A stretch of 36,884 nucleotides of DNA, taken from positions 1 to 36,884 of the forward strand of contig NZ_CP012551.1 in NCBI RefSeq assembly GCF_025319965.1, given 5' to 3'. Both the position numbers and the translations under genes were made by a program. Shown piece after piece: positions 9,152 to 15,498 of the stretch. The DNA is from Campylobacter sp. RM16187. GTDB taxonomy: Bacteria > Campylobacterota > Campylobacteria > Campylobacterales > Campylobacteraceae. The notes beneath the pieces are model-generated. The model did no database searches. It was not told the origin of the DNA and saw nothing but the letters and a program-made list of their open reading frames with translations. Every line of letters starts with the position of its first letter. Positions within the stretch are counted from its first letter, which is position 1.

Positions 9152-9268
9152 ATGCAGAAGGTGTTAGGTAAGATACAAAGCCCTCTTCCTAATATCAGTT
9201 TTAATGAAGCGCAGAATATGTTAGTTTTACTCAAGATGTCTAATTTTGAACATTTATCTCCCTGGTAA
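9152..9268 (+). pseudogene. Truncated hicA remnant
   Basis: An ATG behind AAAGG opens a 38-codon frame whose middle reads NISFNEAQNMLVLL. This matches SISFNEVQDILVYL near the start of the intact hicA at 10950, at the DNA level too (shared ATCAGTTTTAATGA). Similarity stops near 9238; the remaining codons read into unrelated sequence and then into the duplicated block that starts at 9265. The catalytic histidine region is missing, so it cannot be an active toxin. Confidence 0.65.
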
Positions 9269-9518
9269 GCAAATCTCTTAAAATCTGATTTCTAGTAACA
9301 CCTCTTTGTTTTGCTGATTTTTCTAAAAATTCCATTTCGTTTTCCGATAGATAAATTGTCATCTGCTTAGTTGGTGGGTTTTCTGATTTAGGTCGGCCAA
9401 GTTTTTTATATTTTGCAAGTTGTGCCTCAAGTTCCGCTGTTTTGTTTTCTTTTTCATCTGCTGCTTCATAATTTTTAGATACATCGCTGTTTAAAATAAA
9501 ATTTGACAGATTTTTCAT
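9240..9518 (-). CDS. RHH partner of the ParA-like protein, copy 1
   Basis: A 92-aa protein. An acidic/coiled N-terminus (residues 20-37) is followed by GRPKSENPPTKQ, resembling an AT-hook, and an RHH fold: QMTIYLSENEMEFLEKSA, then GVTRNQILRDLL. It overlaps the ParA-like gene by 4 nt (ATGA). It is the likely DNA-binding partner and repressor acting on the palindrome at 10106-10137. The last residues (REINVQN) differ from copy 2 because the repeat ends inside the gene. Confidence 0.75.
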   Translation of the reverse strand: MKNLSNFILNSDVSKNYEAADEKENKTAELEAQLAKYKKLGRPKSENPPTKQMTIYLSENEMEFLEKSAKQRGVTRNQILRDLLTREINVQN

Positions 9519-10087
9519 CTCAAGCCTTTTTTAATAAACTCTAAAATTTTATTGTAGTGGTCACAAAAAGATTTATATTGAGATCTGCTTAGGCCATTTT
9601 GATTATAAAGCTCTGTAAAGCTCATAGCATTTGATATTGCATTTTCAAAGGCTGCCGAATGTTTAAGTATAAAATACTCTACATTATCGCCAAATCCGGC
9701 TTCTTTTAAAGCCTTAACTATTACCTCTAAATCTGCTTGATTTACAAGATCTGTAATCAAAACAATTATTCTTCCTTTGATATGGCCTTTAATTTGATTA
9801 AAGGTCTCACAAGCTTTAAAAACAGAATTAATCTTAGGAGTTACCGGCATTATTATAAAGTCGCAACTATCTAGTATCTTTAAAACACCTGCCGCCACAA
9901 AACCGCCAAAGTCATATACGCAATTATCTTTTAATTCGCATGGATCTTTAAAGGCCGCTTTTGAGTAAATTTGAGTTACGACTGAATTATCATTAGTTTG
10001 AAGATCCAAATTTAGATCTTTGGCAATAGAAAAAGCTAATGGGGTTTTGCCTACTCCACCTTTTGAGTTTATAAGGGCTATTTTCAT
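9515..10087 (-). CDS. ParA-like ATPase with GKTP P-loop, copy 1
   Basis: A 190-aa ParA/MinD-like protein: NSKGGVGKTPLAFSIAKDL at the N-terminus, VYDFGGF as switch, CDFIIMPVTP as Walker B region. The second hydroxyl residue of KGGxGK[T/S][T/S] is replaced by proline (residue 16), and the usual DTPG/DAD motifs are altered. It is small even for type Ib ParA. It is divergent from a toxin-antitoxin pair and shares its 161-bp control region. It is probably a plasmid stability factor; a true partition role is not shown. Confidence 0.75.
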   Translation of the reverse strand: MKIALINSKGGVGKTPLAFSIAKDLNLDLQTNDNSVVTQIYSKAAFKDPCELKDNCVYDFGGFVAAGVLKILDSCDFIIMPVTPKINSVFKACETFNQIKGHIKGRIIVLITDLVNQADLEVIVKALKEAGFGDNVEYFILKHSAAFENAISNAMSFTELYNQNGLSRSQYKSFCDHYNKILEFIKKGLR

Positions 10088-10105
10088 TCTTTTACCTTTG
10101 TCAGT

Positions 10106-10137
10106 TTTATAACTTGTAAATATTTACAAGTTATAAA
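10106..10137. promoter_or_regulatory. 32-bp palindrome, operator of stability module copy 1
   Basis: A perfect dyad with arms TTTATAACTTGTAAAT and its complement. It sits 18 nt upstream of the ParA-like start, on the minus side of the divergent control region. It is a likely binding site for the RHH protein or the antitoxin. An exact copy is at 15356-15387. Confidence 0.6.
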
Positions 10138-10217
10138 TATTAAGAAGTTTTAAAATATTATAAGTTATTATATTTAACAAATTGTAAAAATATAAAGCAA
10201 GGATTATCTTTTTAAGC

Positions 10218-10223
10218 TATAAT
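10218..10223 (+). promoter_or_regulatory. -10 element of antitoxin copy 1
   Basis: TATAAT in the context GCTATAATCAT, 25 nt before the antitoxin ATG, with AAAGGAG as RBS. The same GCTATAAT context precedes copy 2 (15468-15473) and the orphan antitoxin (11967-11972). Confidence 0.5.
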
Positions 10224-10248
10224 CATAAAAAAGAAAGGAGCTAATATT

Positions 10249-10488
10249 ATGGTAACATCAATAAACATACAGACATCAAATAGCGACACAGTAGCAGCCA
10301 TAAAAGCTTTATTGGCACTTGATCCAGAAGCGATAATGACCTATGAAAATGAGCCGAGTCTAAGCGAAGCCGACCAAAAAAAGCTTGAGGAAATCATCGC
10401 CGCCGATGAACGCGGAGAAATAAAATACATACCATTGGAGGAATTTGACCGTGATATGAGAAGCTTTTTAAAAAGTCTAAGAGCATAA
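10249..10488 (+). CDS. Antitoxin of a RelE/ParE-type pair, copy 1
   Basis: A 79-aa acidic protein. The N-terminal ~45 residues look like a short DNA-binding/dimerisation part (SINIQTSNSDTVAAIKALL), and the C-terminal IKYIPLEEFDRDMRSFLKSL should wrap the toxin. Its first 62 codons equal copy 2; after that the two diverge together with their toxins. It ends 1 nt before the toxin start, as in type II pairs. Confidence 0.7.
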   Translation: MVTSINIQTSNSDTVAAIKALLALDPEAIMTYENEPSLSEADQKKLEEIIAADERGEIKYIPLEEFDRDMRSFLKSLRA

Positions 10489-10489
10489 A

Positions 10490-10687
10490 ATGAGAGTAGT
10501 ATTAACTCCTGAATTCGAAGCTGACTTAAAAAATATTCTTGAATTTTATTCTGAAAAAAGCTTAGAAGTAGCAGACGATTTTTATTACAATTTATATGAA
10601 AAATTAGAGAATATCGCCTTTATGCCTTATCGCTTTAGAAAAAATCAAATACTAAACAGAGAGGACACAAGCTTGCCAAAAATCTAA
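10490..10687 (+). pseudogene. RelE/ParE-family toxin copy 1, internally deleted
   Basis: 65 aa against 92 aa in copy 2. The N-terminal RVVLTPEFEADLKNILEFY and RFRKNQILNRED are RelE/ParE-like. An in-frame 81-bp loss after NRED removes the strands corresponding to copy 2 residues ~60-88 (IFKGYVIPFHI, then IKILSIFKH), which hold the C-terminal sheet and active-site end of this fold; the frame then resumes at LPKI. It is probably inactive as a toxin, though the antitoxin-binding half remains. Confidence 0.65.
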
Positions 10688-10818
10688 GTTGGCTTTTTAA
10701 GAAAACCGCCAAATTTAACTAAATTTACCTCAATTCTTAAACCAAATCGCCAACTTTAAGTTTCCCAACCTTAAACTACCAAATCTCCAAATTCGCAAAC
10801 TACGTTAAAATCGAACTT

Positions 10819-10833
10819 TTGCATAATATGCAA
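10819..10833. repeat. 15-bp palindrome downstream of TA copy 1
   Basis: TTGCATA-A-TATGCAA. The equivalent place downstream of copy 2 (16151-16165) has one changed base. Function unknown; it marks how far homology between the two modules extends. Confidence 0.4.
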
Positions 10834-10949
10834 TGAAAAGTAGAATTTTCAATACAAAATATATCTATATACTAATACACATTATATAATTTAACATTTT
10901 ATTAAGTGTGTATATATTATTATAATAATATAAAAAACAAAGGTTATTT

Positions 10950-11192
10950 ATGAGTAATAAAATTCATAAGATAATAGACAAGATGCGAAGATCTCCTTCA
11001 AGTATCAGTTTTAATGAGGTGCAGGATATATTAGTTTATTTAGGTTACGAACTTAGCAATAACGCAAAAGGTTCTCACATGATCTTTAGAAAACCAGGCT
11101 ATGATCATGTCAACATTCCATTTGCTAAACCCATAAAGAAACATTATATCAAGAAAGTTTTAGAACTATACGAAGAAGAGTCTATAGATTAA
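10950..11192 (+). CDS. hicA: HicA-family mRNA interferase toxin
   Basis: 80 aa in the HicA/YcfA double-stranded RNA-binding fold: SFNEVQDILVYLGYEL, then AKGSHMIFRKPG with the catalytic histidine in GSHMIF, then the helix KKHYIKKVLELYEE. HicA cleaves mRNA and slows growth when not neutralised by HicB, encoded downstream. RBS AAAGG, with AT-rich promoter sequence (TTATTATAATAATAT) just upstream. Confidence 0.88.
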   Translation: MSNKIHKIIDKMRRSPSSISFNEVQDILVYLGYELSNNAKGSHMIFRKPGYDHVNIPFAKPIKKHYIKKVLELYEEESID

Positions 11193-11208
11193 GATTAGCG
11201 TCAGAATA

Positions 11209-11232
11209 AAGATGGTCTAAGACTATCTTTTT
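11209..11232 (+). terminator. Terminator-like hairpin between hicA and hicB
   Basis: AAGATGGTC-taa-GACTATCTT followed by TTT: a 9-bp stem with one G-U pair and a short U run. It lies 17 nt after the hicA stop and could attenuate read-through into hicB. Confidence 0.5.
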
Positions 11233-11290
11233 ATAAGAGTTCATAGAGCTTTTATAAAAGGACAACCTTAGAGGAACCTAGGAGATAATA

Positions 11291-11647
11291 ATGAAACCAC
11301 AAAGCAAAAACAAAGAATACTACTTAAATTTAAACTATGGCATGATAATCAACAAAGAAGATGGTGAGTTTGTAGCTTACTACAAAGAATATCCTAAAAT
11401 TACAGGATGTGGGGATAATGAAATAGAAGCTATTGAGGATCTAAAAGAAGCTTTTTCTTGTTTACTTGATGTATTAATAGCAGAAGGAGAAGAAATTAAG
11501 GAACCTGCACCGGTTGAAAAGAAAGTAAGAGTTAATGTAATCCTTCCGGAAAAGCTACTAAAATCTATTAGCGAGTTAACAAACAACAGATCAGTCTTTT
11601 TAAGTAAGGCTGCGAAGTATGCTATAGACAACAAGATAGCTTTATAA
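11291..11647 (+). CDS. hicB: HicB-family antitoxin
   Basis: 118 aa. The N-terminal partial RNase-H-like HicB domain reads YGMIINKEDGEFVAYYKEYP, then ITGCGDNEIEAIEDLKEAF; the C-terminal RHH reads VRVNVILPEKLLKSISEL, then VFLSKAAKYAI. It should bind and silence HicA and repress its own operon. A strong RBS (TAGGAGATAATAATG) is present. The 98-nt gap from hicA, with a hairpin in it, is unusually long for this pair. Confidence 0.88.
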   Translation: MKPQSKNKEYYLNLNYGMIINKEDGEFVAYYKEYPKITGCGDNEIEAIEDLKEAFSCLLDVLIAEGEEIKEPAPVEKKVRVNVILPEKLLKSISELTNNRSVFLSKAAKYAIDNKIAL

Positions 11648-11687
11648 TCAAACTCCGCAATAGACGCACTTAATGAATAAAAAACGT

Positions 11688-11948
11688 ACTCACCAAAATG
11701 CGGAACTATTGCTAAAATCACTCCTCAAAATGCGGAAAAAACTATAGTCCGTTAGGTTTTTAGTGACTAGTCGACAATTTATTTCTTCAAATTTAACCGG
11801 AAAAGATAGCAAATCATAGTCTCTGTAGCGTAAAAATCAGGCTAATCCGGCAACTCACCAAAATGCGGAAAAAAACTATAACTGGCAAGCAAAACATTCG
11901 CTAAAAAACCTAATAAAATAAGAAACTACTCCTTAAAAACCTAACGAA
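11688..11948. repeat. Cluster of short repeats, part 1
   Basis: The 348 bases after hicB hold no gene. Related elements are: ACTCACCAAAATGCGGAA at 11688-11705, ACTCCTCAAAATGCGGAA at 11720-11737, GTTAGGTTTTTAGTGACTAG at 11751-11770, ACTCACCAAAATGCGGAA again at 11853-11870, and ACTCCTTAAAAACCTAACG at 11928-11946. All direct units share ACTC-n3-AAAA; the right half is either TGCGGAA or ACCTAACG. The second and third direct units are followed by AACTATA. Confidence 0.7.
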
Positions 11949-11995
11949 GAAAATAAATCAAAATGCTATAATCTATAAAATACAAGGAGCTAGAT

Positions 11996-12247
11996 ATGAT
12001 AAACTTACAGATACAGAGCAATTTAGACCCAAGCATAATAGAAACCTTTAAAGAGCTATTTTTAAAAATTGATCCGAATGCAATTATCACACTCAAGGAC
12101 AATAAGAGTATTGATAATATTTTAGAAAACTATGAGAAAGATACCGATTATAACAGCATTAAACTCAATATGGATAATGATATAAAATCATACTATGCAG
12201 GTGATATGAGCGGATTTGAAAAACTTGGAACCGCTTGGCATAAGTGA
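11996..12247 (+). CDS. Orphan antitoxin homologue
   Basis: 83 aa. The N-terminal NLQIQSNLDPSIIETFKELF and IDPNAIITLKDNK align with the antitoxins at 10249 and 15499 (NIQTSNSDTVAAIKALL, then LDPEAIMTYEN), but the C-terminus (DMSGFEKLGTAWHK) is different. The -10 (TATAAT, 11967-11972) and RBS AAGGAGCTA resemble those of the paired copies. No toxin gene follows; a repeat field does. It is probably a solitary relic or a repressor/anti-addiction element. Confidence 0.6.
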   Translation: MINLQIQSNLDPSIIETFKELFLKIDPNAIITLKDNKSIDNILENYEKDTDYNSIKLNMDNDIKSYYAGDMSGFEKLGTAWHK

Positions 12248-12291
12248 AAATAGCACAATTTCAACATTTTAAAAATCTTTTTTATTGATTT

Positions 12292-12437
12292 GGTTAGGTT
12301 TTTAGTGAGTAGGTGGAGTTTTTACTCCTTAAAAACCTAACGAAAACAATAAAACTCCCTGAAAACTTAACCAAGAGACTAAATCCGTTAGGTTTTTGAT
12401 GAGTAGTTAAACTGCTTACTTCTTGAAAACCTAACGG
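12292..12437. repeat. Cluster of short repeats, part 2: two large hairpins
   Basis: Hairpin A (12293-12342): GTTAGGTTTTTAGTGAG pairs with CTCCTTAAAAACCTAAC except a small central bubble. Hairpin B (12385-12437): CCGTTAGGTTTTTGATGAGT pairs with ACTTCTTGAAAACCTAACGG, again with an unpaired bubble at the same place. A single unit ACTCCCTGAAAACTTAACC sits between them (12354-12372). These are the same units as at 11688-11948. They could be protein-binding sites, recombination sites or terminators for the flanking cassettes; none is proven. Confidence 0.65.
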
Positions 12438-12469
12438 AGCAAGAAAGCACTCCTAAATAAAATGACTTG

Positions 12470-12490
12470 ATATGTTAATAACATATATAA
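12470..12490. promoter_or_regulatory. Operator-like dyad before ParA-like copy 3
   Basis: ATATGTTA-A-TAACATAT (12470-12486) is followed by another half site (ATAACATATC, 12488-12497), 20-40 nt upstream of the GTG start. The position matches the 32-bp palindromes of the duplicated modules but the sequence differs, suggesting a diverged repressor specificity. Confidence 0.5.
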
Positions 12491-12508
12491 CATATCAAAA
12501 GGCAAAAT

Positions 12509-13072
12509 GTGACTTTAGCAGTTTTGCAATTAAAAGGCGGCGTAGGTAAAACTCCACTTAGCTTTAGCATCGCGAAAGATCTCAACCTAAAATGGCAAAG
12601 CAACGATGATTCTGTAGTACCACAATTTTATCCAAAAGGCAAGATACTAGATAGATGTGTTTTTGAAGAAGATACAGTGTATGATTTTGGTGGTTTTGCT
12701 TCGGCTGGAGTACTTGAAATTTTAAAACAATGTGATTTTATTATAGTTCCAATTACTCCCAATCCAAACTCAATAAAAAGAGCAGCGAACACCTTGTCTC
12801 AAATTAAACCTCTTGGTCGTAAAACTATAGGCGTTATAACAAATATCTCTTCTCAAAAAGAGCTAGATGAAACAGTAGGCACAATTAAAACCGTCAATAT
12901 AGTTTGTACAAAATTCTTTGTTTTAAAAAACTCAAGGATATTTGAAAATGCAATGACAAACGGATTAAGTTTTATTGAGTTATACAATGAAAGCAATCTA
13001 GCAAAAAGACAGTATCAATCTTTTATAGATATGTATCAAAAAATAATTAACTACATTAAGGACAATAAATAA
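12509..13072 (+). CDS. ParA-like ATPase with GKTP P-loop, copy 3 (diverged)
   Basis: 187 aa, clearly homologous to the proteins at 9515 and 14765: KGGVGKTPLSFSIAKDLNL, YDFGGFASAGVLEILKQCDF, IIVPITPNPNS and a C-terminal SFIELYNESNLAKRQYQSF. The unusual proline after GKT is kept although the rest has diverged, so it is not a chance mutation. The start is GTG at 12509 (an ATG two bases earlier would read straight into TGA), with AAAAGG upstream. It overlaps the RHH gene by 1 nt. Confidence 0.75.
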   Translation: MTLAVLQLKGGVGKTPLSFSIAKDLNLKWQSNDDSVVPQFYPKGKILDRCVFEEDTVYDFGGFASAGVLEILKQCDFIIVPITPNPNSIKRAANTLSQIKPLGRKTIGVITNISSQKELDETVGTIKTVNIVCTKFFVLKNSRIFENAMTNGLSFIELYNESNLAKRQYQSFIDMYQKIINYIKDNK

Positions 13073-13335
13073 TGGCTAAATTAGAATTAGACTTATCTAG
13101 TAATGAACTGGAGGAACTATCTACTGCAAGCTTCAAAGAACAAGACAAAGCACAAGAGATAAAAAAGCCGGGCGGCAGACCAAAGAGTGCAAATCCGGCT
13201 GATAAAAGAACTACTATGTTTTTATCTAGCGATGAAATAGCCTTTTTAGATGAGATGGGTTATTTAACTAGAACAAATAGAACACAATACCTAAGATCTA
13301 TTATTAGAGAAAAAATGAAAGCTTTTAATAGCTAG
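13072..13335 (+). CDS. RHH partner of ParA-like copy 3
   Basis: 87 aa. A polar N-terminus is followed by KKPGGRPKSANPADKR (AT-hook-like) and an RHH fold: TTMFLSSDEIAFLDEM, then RTNRTQYLRSIIREKM. The arrangement is the same as in the proteins at 9240 and 14493. The start codon overlaps the ParA-like stop (TAATG). Presumed DNA-binding partner and autorepressor. Confidence 0.75.
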   Translation: MAKLELDLSSNELEELSTASFKEQDKAQEIKKPGGRPKSANPADKRTTMFLSSDEIAFLDEMGYLTRTNRTQYLRSIIREKMKAFNS

Positions 13336-13340
13336 AAAAA

Positions 13341-13490
13341 CTAATTAATACCTTTTTCATTTAATTCTCTATATTCATCACAGCCTGGTTGAAGTCCACC
13401 ATCACAAGCTTTTTGATATAGATTGGCTGCTTTATGGTAGTCTTGTTTTACGCCTTGACCGTTTGCGTATAATATAAGTTTGCTACTTCC
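13341..13490 (-). pseudogene. 3' fragment of a Sel1-repeat protein gene
   Basis: The minus-strand frame carries one Sel1-like repeat: YANGQGVKQDYHKAANLYQK, then ACDGGLQPGCDEYRELN, ending at a stop at 13341. Sel1 proteins (for example Hcp of Helicobacter) have many such repeats and a signal peptide; both are missing. Upstream of about 13490 the sequence belongs to a different remnant on the other strand, so this is a cut-off tail. Confidence 0.6.
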
Positions 13491-13497
13491 TAGAGAT

Positions 13498-13629
13498 GCA
13501 AGCAATGCATGGGAAGCAATAAGAGCCATTCAAGACATGCATGAAAAAATAAATCGTATAAACCCAATATTCATAGGTGTTTATTTAGCCGCCAAGCATA
13601 AATTTGCTCAAGAGCTATGGTTTATATGA
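13498..13629 (+). pseudogene. 3' fragment of an unidentified gene
   Basis: An open plus-strand frame of ~43 codons with protein-like composition (AWEAIRAIQDMHEKINRI, then PIFIGVYLAAKHKFAQELWF) ending in TGA. There is no start or RBS of its own and it abuts the Sel1 fragment. I do not recognise the family. It may be chance, but the reading looks like a genuine C-terminus. Confidence 0.3.
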
Positions 13630-13658
13630 ACGAGTAAAAAATAGCGTGCATCTGCACG

Positions 13659-14135
13659 CTATTTCAATTCCTTTAAAAAATTGCAACTACTTACATTACC
13701 CATTTTACAAGCTTTTTTAAGATAAAATATAGCATCTTTTTTTATCGATGCATCTTTTGATTTATAGTATCTGGATTTTAATATAGAACCATATATTGAA
13801 CAGCCACTGGTTGAATATTTACTGCCATCATTATTATCGCAAGCTTGCTTAGCATACTTTGAAGATTCGTATTCATTGTCCATAAACATAGTTCCAACAA
13901 TAATACATTTTATACTTGAGCCTTTTTGACATTCTTGCTTGCTCTCATCAATGTATTCAGAATAACATTTACAAGCAGTTTTATCATTTTTAGTGCACAT
14001 ATCATTAAGCTTAGATGCTATTAGAAATAGCCCTTCTTCGCTGGTATCATCATAAATTGACTTAAATTCTTTCATGCAATCAGTTGCAAAAGATAAAGAA
14101 AAAGATAAGAACAAACAATAAAATATTTTAATCAC
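13659..14135 (-). CDS. Secreted Cys-rich Sel1-like repeat protein
   Basis: 158 aa with signal peptide MIKIFYCLFLSFSLSFA. The mature part has regularly spaced cysteine pairs (CTKNDKTACKCY, CQKGSSIKC, ACDNNDGSKYSTSGC, ACKMGNVSSC), as in Helicobacter cysteine-rich proteins, where pairs ~8-12 apart lock helical hairpins. It is shorter than typical Hcp proteins. Expected periplasmic or secreted; function unknown. Confidence 0.6.
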   Translation of the reverse strand: MIKIFYCLFLSFSLSFATDCMKEFKSIYDDTSEEGLFLIASKLNDMCTKNDKTACKCYSEYIDESKQECQKGSSIKCIIVGTMFMDNEYESSKYAKQACDNNDGSKYSTSGCSIYGSILKSRYYKSKDASIKKDAIFYLKKACKMGNVSSCNFLKELK

Positions 14136-14187
14136 TCATATTCCTTTTTTATTCAGTATTTTGGACACAAAATATACTCGATCATTT

Positions 14188-14274
14188 TTAATTCGATGTA
14201 TCTATTGATTTAATACCCGAAACAGCGATAAAAATAATCCCAAAAATTACAACAGCCATAAAAATATAAGACAT
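14188..14274 (-). CDS. Small single-pass membrane peptide (28 aa)
   Basis: MSYIFMAVVIFGIIFIAVSG followed by IKSIDTSN. One hydrophobic helix spans residues 3-20, and an unusually strong RBS (TAGGAGGGG) lies 6 nt before the ATG. Too short for standard gene finders. The RBS overlaps the stop of the truncated upstream frame at 14286-14478. A toxin-like or regulatory small membrane protein is possible; function unknown. Confidence 0.5.
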   Translation of the reverse strand: MSYIFMAVVIFGIIFIAVSGIKSIDTSN

Positions 14275-14285
14275 TTTAACCCCTC

Positions 14286-14478
14286 CTACTTTTTTAAATC
14301 TCTAATCTCTTTAAGTATTTGCTTTACTTTCTTATTTAGCAAATATACACAAAATAATATAATAAATTCCGCTAAAACAGCAGAAATAAATATATAAAAG
14401 TTTTCATCAAATTTTGCAAAGTTAGAAAACCCCCAGCCAGCAATAGATAAAAATGTAAATGGAAGGATCGAGTCGAAA
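14286..14478 (-). pseudogene. 5'-truncated membrane protein frame
   Basis: An open minus-strand frame with two hydrophobic helices (PFTFLSIAGWGFSNF; FISAVLAEFIILFCVYLL) and a basic tail (KKVKQILKEIRDLKK). An in-frame stop lies directly before its first codons and no start codon is present. It ends next to the edge of repeat copy 2, suggesting that arrival of the module removed its 5' end. Holin-like in layout, but not assignable. Confidence 0.45.
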
Positions 14479-14492
14479 AGTTAAAATTTTGA

Positions 14493-14768
14493 TTATAAAT
14501 ATTTCATTGCTTTAGTAAGCAAATCTCTTAAAATCTGATTTCTAGTAACACCTCTTTGTTTTGCTGATTTTTCTAAAAATTCCATTTCGTTTTCCGATAG
14601 ATAAATTGTCATCTGCTTAGTTGGTGGGTTTTCTGATTTAGGTCGGCCAAGTTTTTTATATTTTGCAAGTTGTGCCTCAAGTTCCGCTGTTTTGTTTTCT
14701 TTTTCATCTGCTGCTTCATAATTTTTAGATACATCGCTGTTTAAAATAAAATTTGACAGATTTTTCAT
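14493..14768 (-). CDS. RHH partner of the ParA-like protein, copy 2
   Basis: 91 aa, identical to the protein at 9240-9518 up to the last few residues, where it ends KAMKYL in place of REINVQN because the DNA repeat stops at 14515. GRPKS and the RHH helices are unchanged, so DNA specificity should equal copy 1 and the two could cross-regulate. It overlaps the ParA-like gene by 4 nt. Confidence 0.75.
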   Translation of the reverse strand: MKNLSNFILNSDVSKNYEAADEKENKTAELEAQLAKYKKLGRPKSENPPTKQMTIYLSENEMEFLEKSAKQRGVTRNQILRDLLTKAMKYL

Positions 14769-15337
14769 CTCAAGCCTTTTTTAATAAACTCTAAAATTTT
14801 ATTGTAGTGGTCACAAAAAGATTTATATTGAGATCTGCTTAGGCCATTTTGATTATAAAGCTCTGTAAAGCTCATAGCATTTGATATTGCATTTTCAAAG
14901 GCTGCCGAATGTTTAAGTATAAAATACTCTACATTATCGCCAAATCCGGCTTCTTTTAAAGCCTTAACTATTACCTCTAAATCTGCTTGATTTACAAGAT
15001 CTGTAATCAAAACAATTATTCTTCCTTTGATATGGCCTTTAATTTGATTAAAGGTCTCACAAGCTTTAAAAACAGAATTAATCTTAGGAGTTACCGGCAT
15101 TATTATAAAGTCGCAACTATCTAGTATCTTTAAAACACCTGCCGCCACAAAACCGCCAAAGTCATATACGCAATTATCTTTTAATTCGCATGGATCTTTA
15201 AAGGCCGCTTTTGAGTAAATTTGAGTTACGACTGAATTATCATTAGTTTGAAGATCCAAATTTAGATCTTTGGCAATAGAAAAAGCTAATGGGGTTTTGC
15301 CTACTCCACCTTTTGAGTTTATAAGGGCTATTTTCAT
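14765..15337 (-). CDS. ParA-like ATPase with GKTP P-loop, copy 2
   Basis: 190 aa, identical in sequence to the product of 9515-10087. The lack of any difference points to recent duplication or ongoing gene conversion. The same palindrome (15356-15387) and divergent antitoxin lie upstream. Confidence 0.75.
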   Translation of the reverse strand: MKIALINSKGGVGKTPLAFSIAKDLNLDLQTNDNSVVTQIYSKAAFKDPCELKDNCVYDFGGFVAAGVLKILDSCDFIIMPVTPKINSVFKACETFNQIKGHIKGRIIVLITDLVNQADLEVIVKALKEAGFGDNVEYFILKHSAAFENAISNAMSFTELYNQNGLSRSQYKSFCDHYNKILEFIKKGLR

Positions 15338-15355
15338 TCTTTTACCTTTGTCAGT

Positions 15356-15387
15356 TTTATAACTTGTAAATATTTACAAGTTATAAA
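15356..15387. promoter_or_regulatory. 32-bp palindrome, operator of stability module copy 2
   Basis: Exact copy of 10106-10137, 18 nt upstream of the ParA-like start. Confidence 0.6.
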
Positions 15388-15498
15388 TATTAAGAAGTTT
15401 TAAAATATTATAAGTTATTATATTTAACAAATTGTAAAAATATAAAGCAAGGATTATCTTTTTAAGCTATAATCATAAAAAAGAAAGGAGCTAATATT

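Larger units (their letters stand above)
9265..10433. repeat. Copy 1 of a 1169-bp direct repeat
   Basis: Matches 14515-15683 at a constant offset of 5250 with no mismatch seen. It covers most of the RHH gene, the whole ParA-like gene, the shared promoter region and the first 62 codons of an antitoxin gene. Weaker homology continues downstream to about 10855 through a diverged 185-bp block and past an 81-bp deletion. Direct orientation permits excision of 5.25 kb by recombination. Confidence 0.9.

Noticed and set aside
12293..12437. Integron attC sites (GTTAGGT and ACCTAAC resemble R' and R'' boxes)
   Set aside because: The order of the boxes in each hairpin is the reverse of attC, no integrase is present, and inverted copies of any GTTRRRY word would give this appearance.
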